64,000 nt of DNA from Sphingomonas bisphenolicum (GTDB lineage Bacteria; Pseudomonadota; Alphaproteobacteria; Sphingomonadales; Sphingomonadaceae), in the NCBI RefSeq assembly GCF_024349785.1, contig NZ_AP018817.1, positions 1,023,501-1,087,500 of the forward strand, read 5' to 3'. The stretch's first letter is position 1, and each line of letters begins with the position of its first letter. The translations under genes were made by a program, and so were the position numbers. Below, piece after piece: positions 33,731 through 42,277 of the stretch. The notes under the pieces were generated by a model. That model was not told the origin of the DNA. It was given only the letters and a program-made list of their open reading frames with translations, and did no database searches.

Positions 33731-34217
33731 AGCGGGGTGATAGCAAGGTTGCGGGGCGGGGGGCAGACGCGCGGCGGAGATTGTCGGCGAGCCATGGGCA
33801 CGCGCGCCATGCCGTCGATAAACGAAGGCTGATCCGATCGAAAATCTTCGTCCAGTCAGCTGCGACAGGGTAAAACGCGGCTTTGTCGCACATACGGCCG
33901 GGCGGCGGGTACTGTGCGGGTACCCCGGCCGGTCAGTGCCCGCCCCAAAAAGCGTAGCAAATCCGCCGTTTGCGGGTGCAGCGGGGCCTGCGGGGACTCG
34001 ACGGGGGTTTTGCATAGGGCAGGGGGCACGGGGGCGGGCATGCCGCAGCAGGCGAGCGTACCGGGGGCGTGCCCCTTTTCTCTTACTCAATATCAAAAGA
34101 GTACCCGCTGTCCCCGCCATACCCGCTGACCGCAGTTTTGCGTCAGTTTCGACGGCGGGTACTGAATGGGGGAGTACCCGCCAGTACCCGCTGATCTGCC
34201 GTGTTGAAGCGGCGCCG
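33731..34217. other. Non-coding region between primase and next gene; candidate origin
   Basis: This 487-base stretch has no supported gene. It contains seven GCGGGTAC-type motifs, GC skewed runs, and a short AT patch (34084-34099). Its place right after a primase-helicase gene suggests an origin of replication or operator cluster. Confidence 0.45.
33905..34191. repeat. Iteron-like GCGGGTAC motif cluster
   Basis: The motif GCGGGTA(C/T) appears at 33905, 33916 and 34155 on the plus strand. Its complement, beginning GTACCCGC or TACCCGC, appears at 34101, 34120, 34173 and 34183. The last three copies are close together in alternating orientation. Repeats near a primase gene are typical of replication-protein binding sites. 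Confidence 0.65.
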
Positions 34218-36776
34218 TCAAAACGGCATCGGCTCGTCGTCAGCTGTGCCCCCCGTGTTCGCCGAACCACGCGCGATGCTATCGGCAGCCAAAGTCTCCG
34301 GGTCGAACGCGTCGTTGGTCACGATGGTGAAAGTCGCGACTTTGCGCTTCTTGTCGAAGGCCTCAGTCACGTCGAACCCCGACGTGCGCAGTCCGTCCGC
34401 CAATCGACGGAACATGGTGGAGAACTGGTTCACGGGCGGGAGGCTTTCAAAGCGCGCATGGGCCCCCAACATGTCGCGCAAGTCCCGCGCCGTCCTATCG
34501 ACGATCGTCGCCCCCGGCTTTTGGAAATAAGTCCCCAGCGCCTCGATCAGCGGATGCCCCTCCACCGCCTTGCGCTGCATGCTCTCCTGCTCCGCGTTCA
34601 GCAGCGCGGCAAATCCCCCCGCCTCCAGACGCATCGGCCCGCCCGCCGCCTCCACCCATGCGGCAAAGTCGGCTAGGCGCGGCAGTACCAGCTCGCCCGC
34701 CTCCACGCGGGCGGCCACCGCCGCTCCGTTGCGCAAGCCCGCCGACACGCAGTCCAGCAGGAAGCCCACCATCTTACCGGCGTCAGCGTCGAAGTCGCGC
34801 CAGACCGCCGCCTCCGTCCGCCGCTTTGCCAGCGTGGTGGCGGTGATCCGTAGCGAACGGCTGAGCAGGTCGCCCCGGTTGCTGGGCGTGGCGATACAGC
34901 TGACGATGCAGGGGCGGCGGACGAAGAACAATTGCTCATCGGCGCTCGAATAGAGAACCCTGTGCGAAGATGCCGCGCCCGAAGCCAGACGACAGAGCTG
35001 GTCGGCCACTTCTGCGGAAAACACGGATATATTGTCCAGATACAGCATGGAGCAGCGCGACGCCTGAATGTGCAAATTGCGCTCCTCTTCCGCCATGCTG
35101 AAGCGGGCCGCCTGTCGATCGCCGATGGGCGGATCGACCAGCGCCAAGGCTTTGTCGCCCAGATTGCTCTTGGCTGATCCGGCCACACCCTCGATCAACA
35201 GGATGGGATAGGCCCCCTCCGCGTTGAATATCGACAGCAGGAAGCCGATCACACGGTTCAGGTCATCGGCACTGACGTTGAAATGCTTGCCGAACGTCTC
35301 CAGGGTGCCCCCCGCAACGGGCATGGGGAGCGGGCCGCGACTGCCGACGACGAAGTGCACCGGCGGCTCCTTGTCCATAATGCGCCAGCCGGACGGATCG
35401 ATCTCTGCGACGACGCCCTGCTGGGGATCGAGATTGACGTACACGCGGCCGTCATGGTGCGCGACGCGCAGGTGCACCGGATGGCGAACGTCAGCCTGGC
35501 GCGCACGGGCGTGCAGTATGCCCACGGCGGCGCTGACCTGATCCTTGGGCGCGGTCTTGACGATCTGCTGTTCGTGATAGCGCAAGGACAGGATACCACG
35601 ATAATCTTGACCGTCTAGTGGCAGGGTAACATGGCGGGGCTTGCCGCCCGCCTGCGTCTGCTCCACCCGAACATAGGCTTTGCCGTCAGGCGACAGGAAT
35701 ACCTCGTCGCCCGCTGCCGCTGCTTGGTCGAGGATGATCGAGGCTGCGTCGGGCTTGGCCTTACCGCCACCGCCGCCACCCGCCGACTGCTCGGCGGCGT
35801 CCACCCACCCGGCTTCCTTGGCCTTGGCGATATAGGTGGCGATGGTGAGACGCTGGCTTGCCGGACGGTCGGTCTTGACGCCGTTCCAGTGCTTGCGAAC
35901 GTCATCCTCGCCATTGAACGAATCGTCCTCGGACGAAAGCTTAAGGAACAGCGCGAACCCGTCTTCGCCATAGCTATTCTTCAGCGCGATACCCAAGCGA
36001 CTCCAATCGCTATAGTCGTCGATTGCCAGCCCATCCTTGCCGATCAGATGGCGTAGCGCCGCCTCCGTCCGCGCAAGCTCGGCTTTGCCCGCCTTAGGCT
36101 GAGCCAGAGCGGCTATGGTATCAGCCCTGCTTCTGCCTTCGGATGCGCCGGTCCCGTGCGCTTTTTCTGCCTCAGCAAGCGCCATCATAAATTCTGAGAT
36201 GGAATAAGGTGCCAGCCCGTCTGTCACGGTGCAGGTAACCAGGGTCGGTGCGTCGGGGTTCTTTTGGTGGAGAAAGCCGGGCAGCCGCATGATGCGCGGC
36301 AGGTCGTGGATGCTCTTGTCCGATCCAAACAGGGCAATCAGCCGCTTCTGCACGGCCGTGAACTGATCCAGTGCGATGCCGATCACCCGCCAATAATAGT
36401 GGCGCTTGCCGGGCGACGTTTCCACGACAACGTGCGGCGCGATGCCCAGCCGATCCACATTCTCCAGGGGGGTACCGTCAAAGTCGGCAAAAAAGCAGGT
36501 GGCGGCGGAGATGTTGGCGGCGGTCACGCCCTGCCCGTCCGACGCGTTGACCTGAACGAAGATGCCATAGCCCGCGTCGTTCCAGCGGCGCAGCGTCTGC
36601 ATGGCCTGATCGAACGGAGCGGTCATCTGTTGCGCGCCCATGCCCTTGCGGGCTTTGTCGTCCATGATGGCACGGAATGCGAGGGGGCTGGTGCGGCCGA
36701 TGGCAGCGAGGAAGGTGATGGCCTGCGCACTAACCTGGCGCGGCGCGTCGTCCATTTCGGTGGGGATGGTCGGCAT
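34218..36776 (-). CDS. RepB/PriCT-type primase-helicase of the island
   Basis: The protein has about 852 residues. The N-terminal RepB-like primase domain shows ATCFFADFDGTP and GKRHYYWRV. A PriCT-2-like region follows (DDYSDWSRLGIALKNSYGED, then DVRKHWNGVK). The C-terminal half is a phage/plasmid-type ATPase with Walker A IEGVAGSAKSN and Walker B SMLYLDNIS. A Gly-rich linker (GGGGGG) separates the halves. This fits a replication initiator of an integrative element or satellite, giving replication after excision. ATG 36776 is used since upstream residues are not family-like. AlpA-like HTH gene precedes it. Confidence 0.85.
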   Translation of the reverse strand: MPTIPTEMDDAPRQVSAQAITFLAAIGRTSPLAFRAIMDDKARKGMGAQQMTAPFDQAMQTLRRWNDAGYGIFVQVNASDGQGVTAANISAATCFFADFDGTPLENVDRLGIAPHVVVETSPGKRHYYWRVIGIALDQFTAVQKRLIALFGSDKSIHDLPRIMRLPGFLHQKNPDAPTLVTCTVTDGLAPYSISEFMMALAEAEKAHGTGASEGRSRADTIAALAQPKAGKAELARTEAALRHLIGKDGLAIDDYSDWSRLGIALKNSYGEDGFALFLKLSSEDDSFNGEDDVRKHWNGVKTDRPASQRLTIATYIAKAKEAGWVDAAEQSAGGGGGGKAKPDAASIILDQAAAAGDEVFLSPDGKAYVRVEQTQAGGKPRHVTLPLDGQDYRGILSLRYHEQQIVKTAPKDQVSAAVGILHARARQADVRHPVHLRVAHHDGRVYVNLDPQQGVVAEIDPSGWRIMDKEPPVHFVVGSRGPLPMPVAGGTLETFGKHFNVSADDLNRVIGFLLSIFNAEGAYPILLIEGVAGSAKSNLGDKALALVDPPIGDRQAARFSMAEEERNLHIQASRCSMLYLDNISVFSAEVADQLCRLASGAASSHRVLYSSADEQLFFVRRPCIVSCIATPSNRGDLLSRSLRITATTLAKRRTEAAVWRDFDADAGKMVGFLLDCVSAGLRNGAAVAARVEAGELVLPRLADFAAWVEAAGGPMRLEAGGFAALLNAEQESMQRKAVEGHPLIEALGTYFQKPGATIVDRTARDLRDMLGAHARFESLPPVNQFSTMFRRLADGLRTSGFDVTEAFDKKRKVATFTIVTNDAFDPETLAADSIARGSANTGGTADDEPMPF

Positions 36777-36888
36777 TGGGCATAGCTCTGGCTGCGCGCG
36801 AAACCATGATCGCGCGTGGGGATAGATCAGACCCCGTTTGCAGCCAGGGCGGTGGTGGAATGCAGCGACCAATCAGCCGCCGTGCGGC

Positions 36889-37077
36889 TTAAGCCGTGGC
36901 GATCAGGCTCTGGATGGCGCTGGCACGCCAGCCGACCCTGCCACCAATGCGGACCTTGCCGGTGATGCGACCGTCCTTAGTCCAGCGATCGACCGTAGCG
37001 GGATGGACGCTGAGGCGATCGGCAACCTCCGATTTGGAGAGCAGGCGGTCGTCGGACATGGGCATGTTGTTCTGCAT
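36889..37077 (-). CDS. AlpA-like helix-turn-helix protein (regulator/excisionase)
   Basis: The 62-residue protein has a MerR-like winged HTH: LLSKSEVADRLSVHPATVDR, WTKDGRITGKVRIGGRVGWR. This is the AlpA/excisionase class that controls integrase genes or directs excision of integrated elements. It lies just upstream of the primase gene on the same strand, as in P4-like satellites. The 293 bases upstream to 37370 hold an AT-rich track (37266-37286) and a TATATAT box near 37121, but no gene. Confidence 0.8.
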   Translation of the reverse strand: MQNNMPMSDDRLLSKSEVADRLSVHPATVDRWTKDGRITGKVRIGGRVGWRASAIQSLIATA

Positions 37078-37370
37078 GTATAGACCCTTGTTGCTTGCCG
37101 TCGTTGCGGCATATGGCGCTATATATACAACAGCTAAAGCATGTTGACCATGTTGCCGCGCTTGCGCTGCTCCTTATCGGCGAACAAAATAGGTGCTGGT
37201 TACTATTTTCTGAACGGCTTGGCGCACAGTCATGAACGCTCTACCGCAGGTAGAGCCTGATCTGATATTAAAAAAATATTTTTTGCACTTACCCATTACG
37301 TTGCCCACGACCTGACGGTCATCATGGTGCATGCGGTGCTACATACCGCTCGCCGCCACCAACAGCCTCT

Positions 37371-37411
37371 CAACGCAAAGGGGTGACGCGGTGCGCCGCC
37401 CCTTTGCGTTG
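37371..37411. terminator. Perfect 13-bp hairpin, terminator
   Basis: CAACGCAAAGGGG (37371-37383) pairs with CCCCTTTGCGTTG (37399-37411). It lies 25 bases after the stop of the leftward gene at 37436, so it should end that transcript. Confidence 0.7.
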
Positions 37412-37435
37412 TCGATGCCAACTGGTCGGTACCCG

Positions 37436-38002
37436 TCAGCCGACCTCTCGATCTCGGGCTGCGCGCCAGGCACTCGCCTCCGCCCGCTCTTCACGGGTCC
37501 GCCGCAGGCCGCACTTTGAAGCGCGCTCGCCTTCGAACTGCGCGTCGACCATCTGTGCGATCAGCCGCACGTCTGCGGACGTGTAGTGCCAGCCTAAGGT
37601 GCGGACGACGGCGATCAGGAACGGAAGGTCCTGCCATTCCCCGCTATCGTCCATCCGCGCGCTGCTCTTCCGATCGTGCAGGAAGAGCAGATAGTGCATG
37701 AGCGATCGAATGGTTACCCAAGCGATCGCGTCAGCGACGCACCGGCCGGGGGGCATTTCCCAGCTCTTCCAGCGGGCGCGTTCGTGGCCAGCATCATCTG
37801 TTAGGCAGTAGGGGTCGTGCTGACCGCGATATGCGCGATACAGAACGCGGGCGAGCATGTAGGCGCAGGCGAGATTGAACCCCGTGACCAGTTCCTCTGC
37901 ATCAAGCACGGCGCGCTCCCAGTAGTCTGAGCGGCCGTCGTCATAGGCGTCGGGCAGTGGCGACAGGCTTTCGAGCCAGTTGTGCTGGACAGTCCCGCTC
38001 AC
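37436..38002 (-). CDS. Hypothetical protein, Trp/Tyr-rich
   Basis: The 188-residue protein starts at a GTG overlapping the previous stop (GTGA). The helical middle includes AYMLARVLYRAYRGQHDPYC and IAWVTIRSLMHYLLFLHDRK. The basic C-terminus is rich in Arg (LRRTREERAEASAWRAARDR). No domain is recognised. It is co-translated with the 79-residue acidic protein before it. Confidence 0.5.
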   Translation of the reverse strand: MSGTVQHNWLESLSPLPDAYDDGRSDYWERAVLDAEELVTGFNLACAYMLARVLYRAYRGQHDPYCLTDDAGHERARWKSWEMPPGRCVADAIAWVTIRSLMHYLLFLHDRKSSARMDDSGEWQDLPFLIAVVRTLGWHYTSADVRLIAQMVDAQFEGERASKCGLRRTREERAEASAWRAARDREVG

Positions 38003-38238
38003 TTCCCACCTCCCCGAACGGCTTTGATGGGCATATGGTTGACGTGGATGAAAAGGTTCATCGCTTCTCGCGCATTTTGAAAGCCCACCAGGTGATTAAA
38101 GGCCCTCAGTAACGATATTTCGGATTCCAGGTCTTCGGCCATCGCCCAGATACCCTCAGTTTCCATCTGCCAGTCTTCAATGGCTTCGATCAGATCACGC
38201 TCAGTCGGCACGGCGGGGTTTTCTGGTAAGTCACTCAT
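37999..38238 (-). CDS. Small acidic hypothetical protein
   Basis: The 79-residue protein starts at ATG 38238 with a strong Shine-Dalgarno (AAAAGGAG). It is acidic and helical (ERDLIEAIEDWQMETEGIWA), ending with IKAVRGGGK. It overlaps the next gene by four bases. No family is recognised. Confidence 0.55.
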   Translation of the reverse strand: MSDLPENPAVPTERDLIEAIEDWQMETEGIWAMAEDLESEISLLRAFNHLVGFQNAREAMNLFIHVNHMPIKAVRGGGK

Positions 38239-38352
38239 TGCACACTCCTTTTGATTAAGTGCACAACTCAAATATGACGTTTACAAAAAAGGGGGCAAAT
38301 GCACCGAGCGAGCCGAAAGATTGCTACCCTTTTTAATCATAAGCGGCGGGGC

Positions 38353-39126
38353 CTAAGGCACCGACGCAACGCGAGCATCCCGCCACATGGAATTCACGTT
38401 GTTGAAGGTGAACGGAATTTCGGTGGCTGTCAGCATGTCGATTACGAAACGCTCCGCTGGGCGCTGCAAGCCGTTCACATCTGCGGATGCCCGAACGTTA
38501 GGGTCGTTTAATCCATACTTGCTCCAGCCGGTGCCCGTAAGGGCAAGCGCAGTGCGACAGGCATGTAGTGATTTCAGCAGAAGCTCGTTCTTCATGCTGC
38601 CCGCCTTGCCCGGTTTGAGCGGGATGGCTGCGACGCGCCCAAGAACAATAGAAAGATCTTTAAGGCGCTCATCGGTCAAATCAGGGTGCCAGATAGGGAA
38701 GAAATCCGCCGGAAGATCTAAGGCATCTTCCACAATGGTAACGTCGTACACCGCTCGAAGAAGGCTTATGCTTGCGCCGCCGTCCCCTACGATTTCATGT
38801 CGGAGGTTATTGATAGTATAAATATAATTTTTGATCTGCGAAATTAATCTATGCGAATCAGTCTGGAGCTGTCTTGCTGCACGTGCAGCCTCGCCCCTAG
38901 CTATATTGATCTCCCATTCTTCTGATGGAAGGGACATGTCTCTTATTTTGTAGCCCTCGAGCTGGTCAAGCAAGTCACGTATAATTATAGCCAGTGCGTG
39001 TCGGCCGACAGTCTTACCTATCTTAGTCTGGATAAACTTATCGGTTAAGTGGGTGCACAGTTGTGGCCAACCTATACCCGTTAGATGACCTCCTGGTCCG
39101 TCAGATATAAAATTGTCGCTGCCCAT
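38353..39126 (-). CDS. AT-rich hypothetical protein
   Basis: The 257-residue protein is mostly helical, with RHALAIIIRDLLDQLEGYKI, SHRLISQIKNYIYTINNLRH, EIVGDGGASISLL and PGKAGSMKNELLLKSLHACR. Composition differs sharply from the GC-rich neighbours. Its start overlaps the end of the broken integrase by 46 bases, so the start may be further in. HEIVGDGG followed by a helical repeat recalls abortive-infection-type proteins only loosely; no function is assigned. Confidence 0.5.
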   Translation of the reverse strand: MGSDNFISDGPGGHLTGIGWPQLCTHLTDKFIQTKIGKTVGRHALAIIIRDLLDQLEGYKIRDMSLPSEEWEINIARGEAARAARQLQTDSHRLISQIKNYIYTINNLRHEIVGDGGASISLLRAVYDVTIVEDALDLPADFFPIWHPDLTDERLKDLSIVLGRVAAIPLKPGKAGSMKNELLLKSLHACRTALALTGTGWSKYGLNDPNVRASADVNGLQRPAERFVIDMLTATEIPFTFNNVNSMWRDARVASVP

Positions 39127-39484
39127 TTTTCCAGCGCCTCCCGTTTCTCTGCGGCGTAATCGTAGCGGTTATAGATGGCGTCGACCTTCCCGTCAGCATG
39201 ATTGACGACGGTGCGCGCGACGTCTTTGGATACGTCAAGGGCCGCTAAGCCGCTGCGTGCCGAACGGCGAATATCGTGGATCACCCATCCGTCCACTCCC
39301 GACACCTCGTCCAGCTTGGTCTTGCTCTTGTGGAGGTTGCTGCTGGCGCTATCGCCGCCGTCGGTGCTGAATACGTAACCCTTGCCGCGGTGGGGATGAG
39401 CGAACGTCATACATGTTCCGCGCGGCGGGGATCAGCGGTAACATGCGCGGCAGGTCCGTCTTAACGCGGTCCCGTTGAAGCAGG
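39081..39484 (-). pseudogene. Tyrosine recombinase (integrase) remnant
   Basis: The C-terminal catalytic part is recognisable: HDIRRSARSGLAALDVSKDV (HxxR box), VVNHADGKVDAIYNRYDY (His and the nucleophile Tyr) and AAEKREALEKWA, as in P4-type integrases. The preceding part, LLQRDRVKTDLPRMLPLIPA, is in another frame. The N-terminal two-thirds is missing, cut off where the serine recombinase gene ends. It cannot be active and marks an older island at this place. Confidence 0.75.
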
Positions 39485-39498
39485 TTATAGTCGCAGTC

Positions 39499-41211
39499 CT
39501 ATCCGGGCGGGCTAGCCAGCTTGACTTGCGCGGCAAGCGCCGCCTCGTCCTTCCCCCTTTTCTGCCCAGCCGCCGCTGCCCGCCGCGCGACCCGCGCTAC
39601 GTCGTCTGCACGCCTGCCCCAGGCCGCCGCAAGGTCCGGCACCGCAGCGATCTTATCCATGTCCGACGACCGCGCGATGACCTCGCCGCTGATGGTGAAG
39701 CGAAAGGCCGCTATGCCACCCGCCAAGACGACAGTGACATACTGGTGGTGCGCGTCGAACGTGATGCGATCGATGACCGACCGGGCCGCCTGCTGAGCGT
39801 TGAGGCGAATGGCGAGCCGGTCTGGTCCATCGCCTTGGATATTGTCTCTAACTGCCCGAAGCCTGACGGCGTGCTCTTGGGTCGGGAGTTCGGACTGGGC
39901 CAGGAGTACGTCCTCGCCTGCCGCCTTCGCGCGCTTTTCCATGTCCGCTAGCTCGTCCCGAAGCCGCCGAAACAGAGCTTCCGCTTGATCGTCTGGTCCG
40001 CGCGAAAGGAGGTCCAGGATGCGGTCACGTCGCGCACGAATATCCTCAGTCTTGGCCTCCAGGCTGGCACTGTAGTCAAGGAGTTGCTGCAAGCGGTCGT
40101 TTCCGGGCTTTTGGTCCAGGTCTATCAGCATCGATAACGACTCCGTCAAAATGCTGTTTTCCACGACATGATAGTTCCAATGCCGCCGTGACTGGCATCC
40201 TCGGCTGCGTAAGGCACCGTCGCAGACAAGATATTGCTCGTTCGGTTTTCCTTTATTCCTATAGGTGAGCGAGCCACCGCACTCCGAACATTTGATCAAC
40301 CCTGTGAACAAGTTTGATATTTGCGCCCCACGCCGTCCGCCTTTCTGGGTCCGCGCGCGGATCGCGGCTTGTGCGCGCCGATACAAATCGTGGGGTACAA
40401 TCAGCGGGAAGTAGCCATTCAATGGCGCGCCCTGTGGTACACGCCGCCCTGCTTCCAGCGTGTGAAGTTGCGCTTCACCTAAAACTGCTCTGCCGCCCAA
40501 TATTTTTTGGACATATGAGGGATGCCAGCCGTTGGCGCGCCCACTTATAGGAGGAACGCCCTCTTTATTTAGGGTTTGGGCAATCAGACTGCGGCCATGG
40601 CCAGAAGCCGCCATCTCAAATATGCGGAGAACGACACCAGCTTTATCAGCATCGACTAGATATCGCGTTCCATCCTCGCTTTTTCGCAGCCATGCAGGAC
40701 ATATTGATGTTAGTGGGACGCCCTCGGCAGCGCGACGACGCTTGCGTGTCCAGGCTGCCCGCAAGCGCTCTGACTTTTTCTCGCTCTCCTCGTTCGATAA
40801 TTTTGCCGTCACAACCATGTCGATGAGTTGGTCAAACGGTACGTCTCCGACGTAAAGCCGATCATTGCTGGCTATGGCGATAGCTATATTTGCTTCGAGC
40901 ATGCTGGATACGAACCGAACCACAGCGTGGGGTGACTCTCGGCTGATGCGGTCAAGGCGCTCCACAACCAAAACGCTGCCGTCCGGAATATCACCCGCGT
41001 GAGCCATCCGCTCGAATTTCGCCAGCGAACTATGACCAGAGCGGTTAGAACCGTCATAGGCAGAGATGCCCTCGTCTACCAGTTCGCGCGAGGGGGAATG
41101 GCTCCAGCCTTTGGCTTCACAGAAAGTGCGACAGTAATGCAGTTGCCGTTCCAGCGAACTGCCTTTGGCCTGTTCGGCTGAAGAGAAGCGGGCATAAATA
41201 TAAGCGTTCAT
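39499..41211 (-). CDS. Large serine recombinase (integrase of the island)
   Basis: The protein has 570 residues. The resolvase domain starts MNAYIYARFSSAEQAKGSSL with the nucleophile Ser in ARFS and VVERLDRISRE. A recombinase domain (GVPPISGRANGWHPSYVQKI, LGGRAVLGEAQLH) and a zinc ribbon (CSECGGSLTY...CDG...GC) follow, then a coiled coil (ASLEAKTEDIRARRDRILDL) and a C-terminal DNA-binding part. This is the complete architecture of unidirectional integrases. The start is 39 bases from the comM junction. It should have integrated the island; excision would need a directionality factor, perhaps the AlpA-like protein. Confidence 0.93.
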   Translation of the reverse strand: MNAYIYARFSSAEQAKGSSLERQLHYCRTFCEAKGWSHSPSRELVDEGISAYDGSNRSGHSSLAKFERMAHAGDIPDGSVLVVERLDRISRESPHAVVRFVSSMLEANIAIAIASNDRLYVGDVPFDQLIDMVVTAKLSNEESEKKSERLRAAWTRKRRRAAEGVPLTSICPAWLRKSEDGTRYLVDADKAGVVLRIFEMAASGHGRSLIAQTLNKEGVPPISGRANGWHPSYVQKILGGRAVLGEAQLHTLEAGRRVPQGAPLNGYFPLIVPHDLYRRAQAAIRARTQKGGRRGAQISNLFTGLIKCSECGGSLTYRNKGKPNEQYLVCDGALRSRGCQSRRHWNYHVVENSILTESLSMLIDLDQKPGNDRLQQLLDYSASLEAKTEDIRARRDRILDLLSRGPDDQAEALFRRLRDELADMEKRAKAAGEDVLLAQSELPTQEHAVRLRAVRDNIQGDGPDRLAIRLNAQQAARSVIDRITFDAHHQYVTVVLAGGIAAFRFTISGEVIARSSDMDKIAAVPDLAAAWGRRADDVARVARRAAAAGQKRGKDEAALAAQVKLASPPG

Positions 41212-41229
41212 GCTACCCGTATAGCCGTG

Positions 41230-41270
41230 GGTGTAATATGTCACAACCTGCTCATGGTCGGGCCGCCGGG
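41230..41270. other. Right attachment junction (attR)
   Basis: The island arm GGTGTAATATGTCACAAC occupies 41230-41247, followed by CTG and the core CT at 41251-41252. The comM codons for LMVGPPGAGKS then follow without loss. The host site before insertion can be inferred as the comM sequence encoding HNLLMVGP, just ahead of Walker A. Confidence 0.8.
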
Positions 41271-42123
41271 CGCAGGCAAATCGCTGATGGCGAGTTGCCT
41301 GCCGGGCATATTGCCTGAGATGACGCCTTCCGAGGCGCTGGAAAGCTCCATGGTGGCGAGCGTCGCCGGGACGCTGGAGGGTGGACGGATCAGTCGGGCG
41401 CGGCCGTTTCGCAACCCGCATCACAGCGCGTCGATGGCGGCTTTGGTCGGCGGCGGGCTGAAGGCGCGGCCGGGCGAGGTCAGCATGGCGCATCTGGGCG
41501 TGCTGTTTCTGGACGAGTTGCCGGAGTTCCAGCGGACAGTGCTCGATTCGCTGCGCCAGCCGCTGGAGACAGGCGAGGTCACGGTGGCGCGGGCGAACGC
41601 GCATGTGACCTTTCCTGCGCGGGTGCAGCTCATTGCGGCGATGAACCCGTGTCGCTGCGGCCATCTGGGCGATCCGGCGCTGGCCTGTTCGCGCGCGCCA
41701 CGATGCGCGGCGGATTATCAGGCCAAGGTGTCCGGGCCATTATTGGATCGCATCGACCTGCATGTCGAGGTGCAGGCGGTGACGGCCGCCGATCTGGTGC
41801 TGCCACCGCCCGCCGAAGGATCCGCTGAGGTCGCGGCGCGGGTCGCGGTGGCCCGCCGCGTCCAGACGGCGCGCTATGCCGGGAGTAAGGTGCGTACTAA
41901 TGCCGAGGTGGATGGCGAGCGGCTGGAGGAGGTCGCCGGGCCGGACGAGGCCGGGCGACAGTTGCTGGCGCAGGCGGCCGCGGCGATGAAGCTGTCGGCA
42001 CGGGGCTATACGCGGGTGCTGCGCGTGGCCCGCACGATCGCCGACCTGGCGGGCGCGGAGCGGGTCGGGCGGGTGCATGTGGCGGAGGCGCTGAGCTATC
42101 GGCGACGGGCGCCAGTGAATTGA
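41251..42123 (+). pseudogene. comM: comM (yifB) 3' part, downstream of island
   Basis: These are the last 290 codons of ComM, with Walker A GPPGAGKS, FRNPHHSAS, Walker B LGVLFLDELPEF, the CRCGHLGDPALACS segment and the C-terminal AAA lid (GYTRVLRVARTIADL). It joins in frame to the fragment at 3939-4576. An in-frame GTG at 41227 has no visible ribosome site, so translation is doubtful. The reading frame itself is undamaged, so restoration by excision is possible. Confidence 0.93.
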
Positions 42124-42277
42124 GGGGGCGTGTGGCAGTTAACGACTTGGTGCCGCTTATGCGTTGCCTTAGCGAGAAGACTGTACGCCTGAGAGTTGAA
42201 GGTGATATTCTAGAAGTTTATGTCGAATAGTGCGTCGTGACGAAGTTCGCGAATGCTGGTGAGATCAGGGGCGTTCA

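Larger units (their letters stand above)
4577..41250. mobile_element. 36.7-kb genomic island integrated in comM by a large serine recombinase
   Basis: The two comM halves join perfectly in frame if this segment is removed (codon at 4575 with codon at 41251). The island ends carry matching inverted arms, and the recombinase gene sits 39 bases inside the right end, the usual layout for serine-integrase elements. Gene density, strand switching, AT-rich patches, an IS66 copy, a remnant integrase and several frameshifted genes contrast with the flanking core genes. No relaxase, type IV secretion or phage structural genes are seen. It is therefore an integrative element that is either mobilised in trans or satellite-like. 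Confidence 0.9.

Noticed and set aside
33905..34191. CRISPR array
   Set aside because: The repeats are 8-9 bases, in both orientations and unevenly spaced; no cas genes.
4577..41250. Prophage or conjugative element
   Set aside because: No capsid, terminase, tail, lysis, relaxase or type IV secretion genes were found.
42132..42230. Short frame of 32 codons after comM (GTG start, ends VEGDILEVYVE)
   Set aside because: No ribosome site and no family; it may be a gene fragment but support is too thin.
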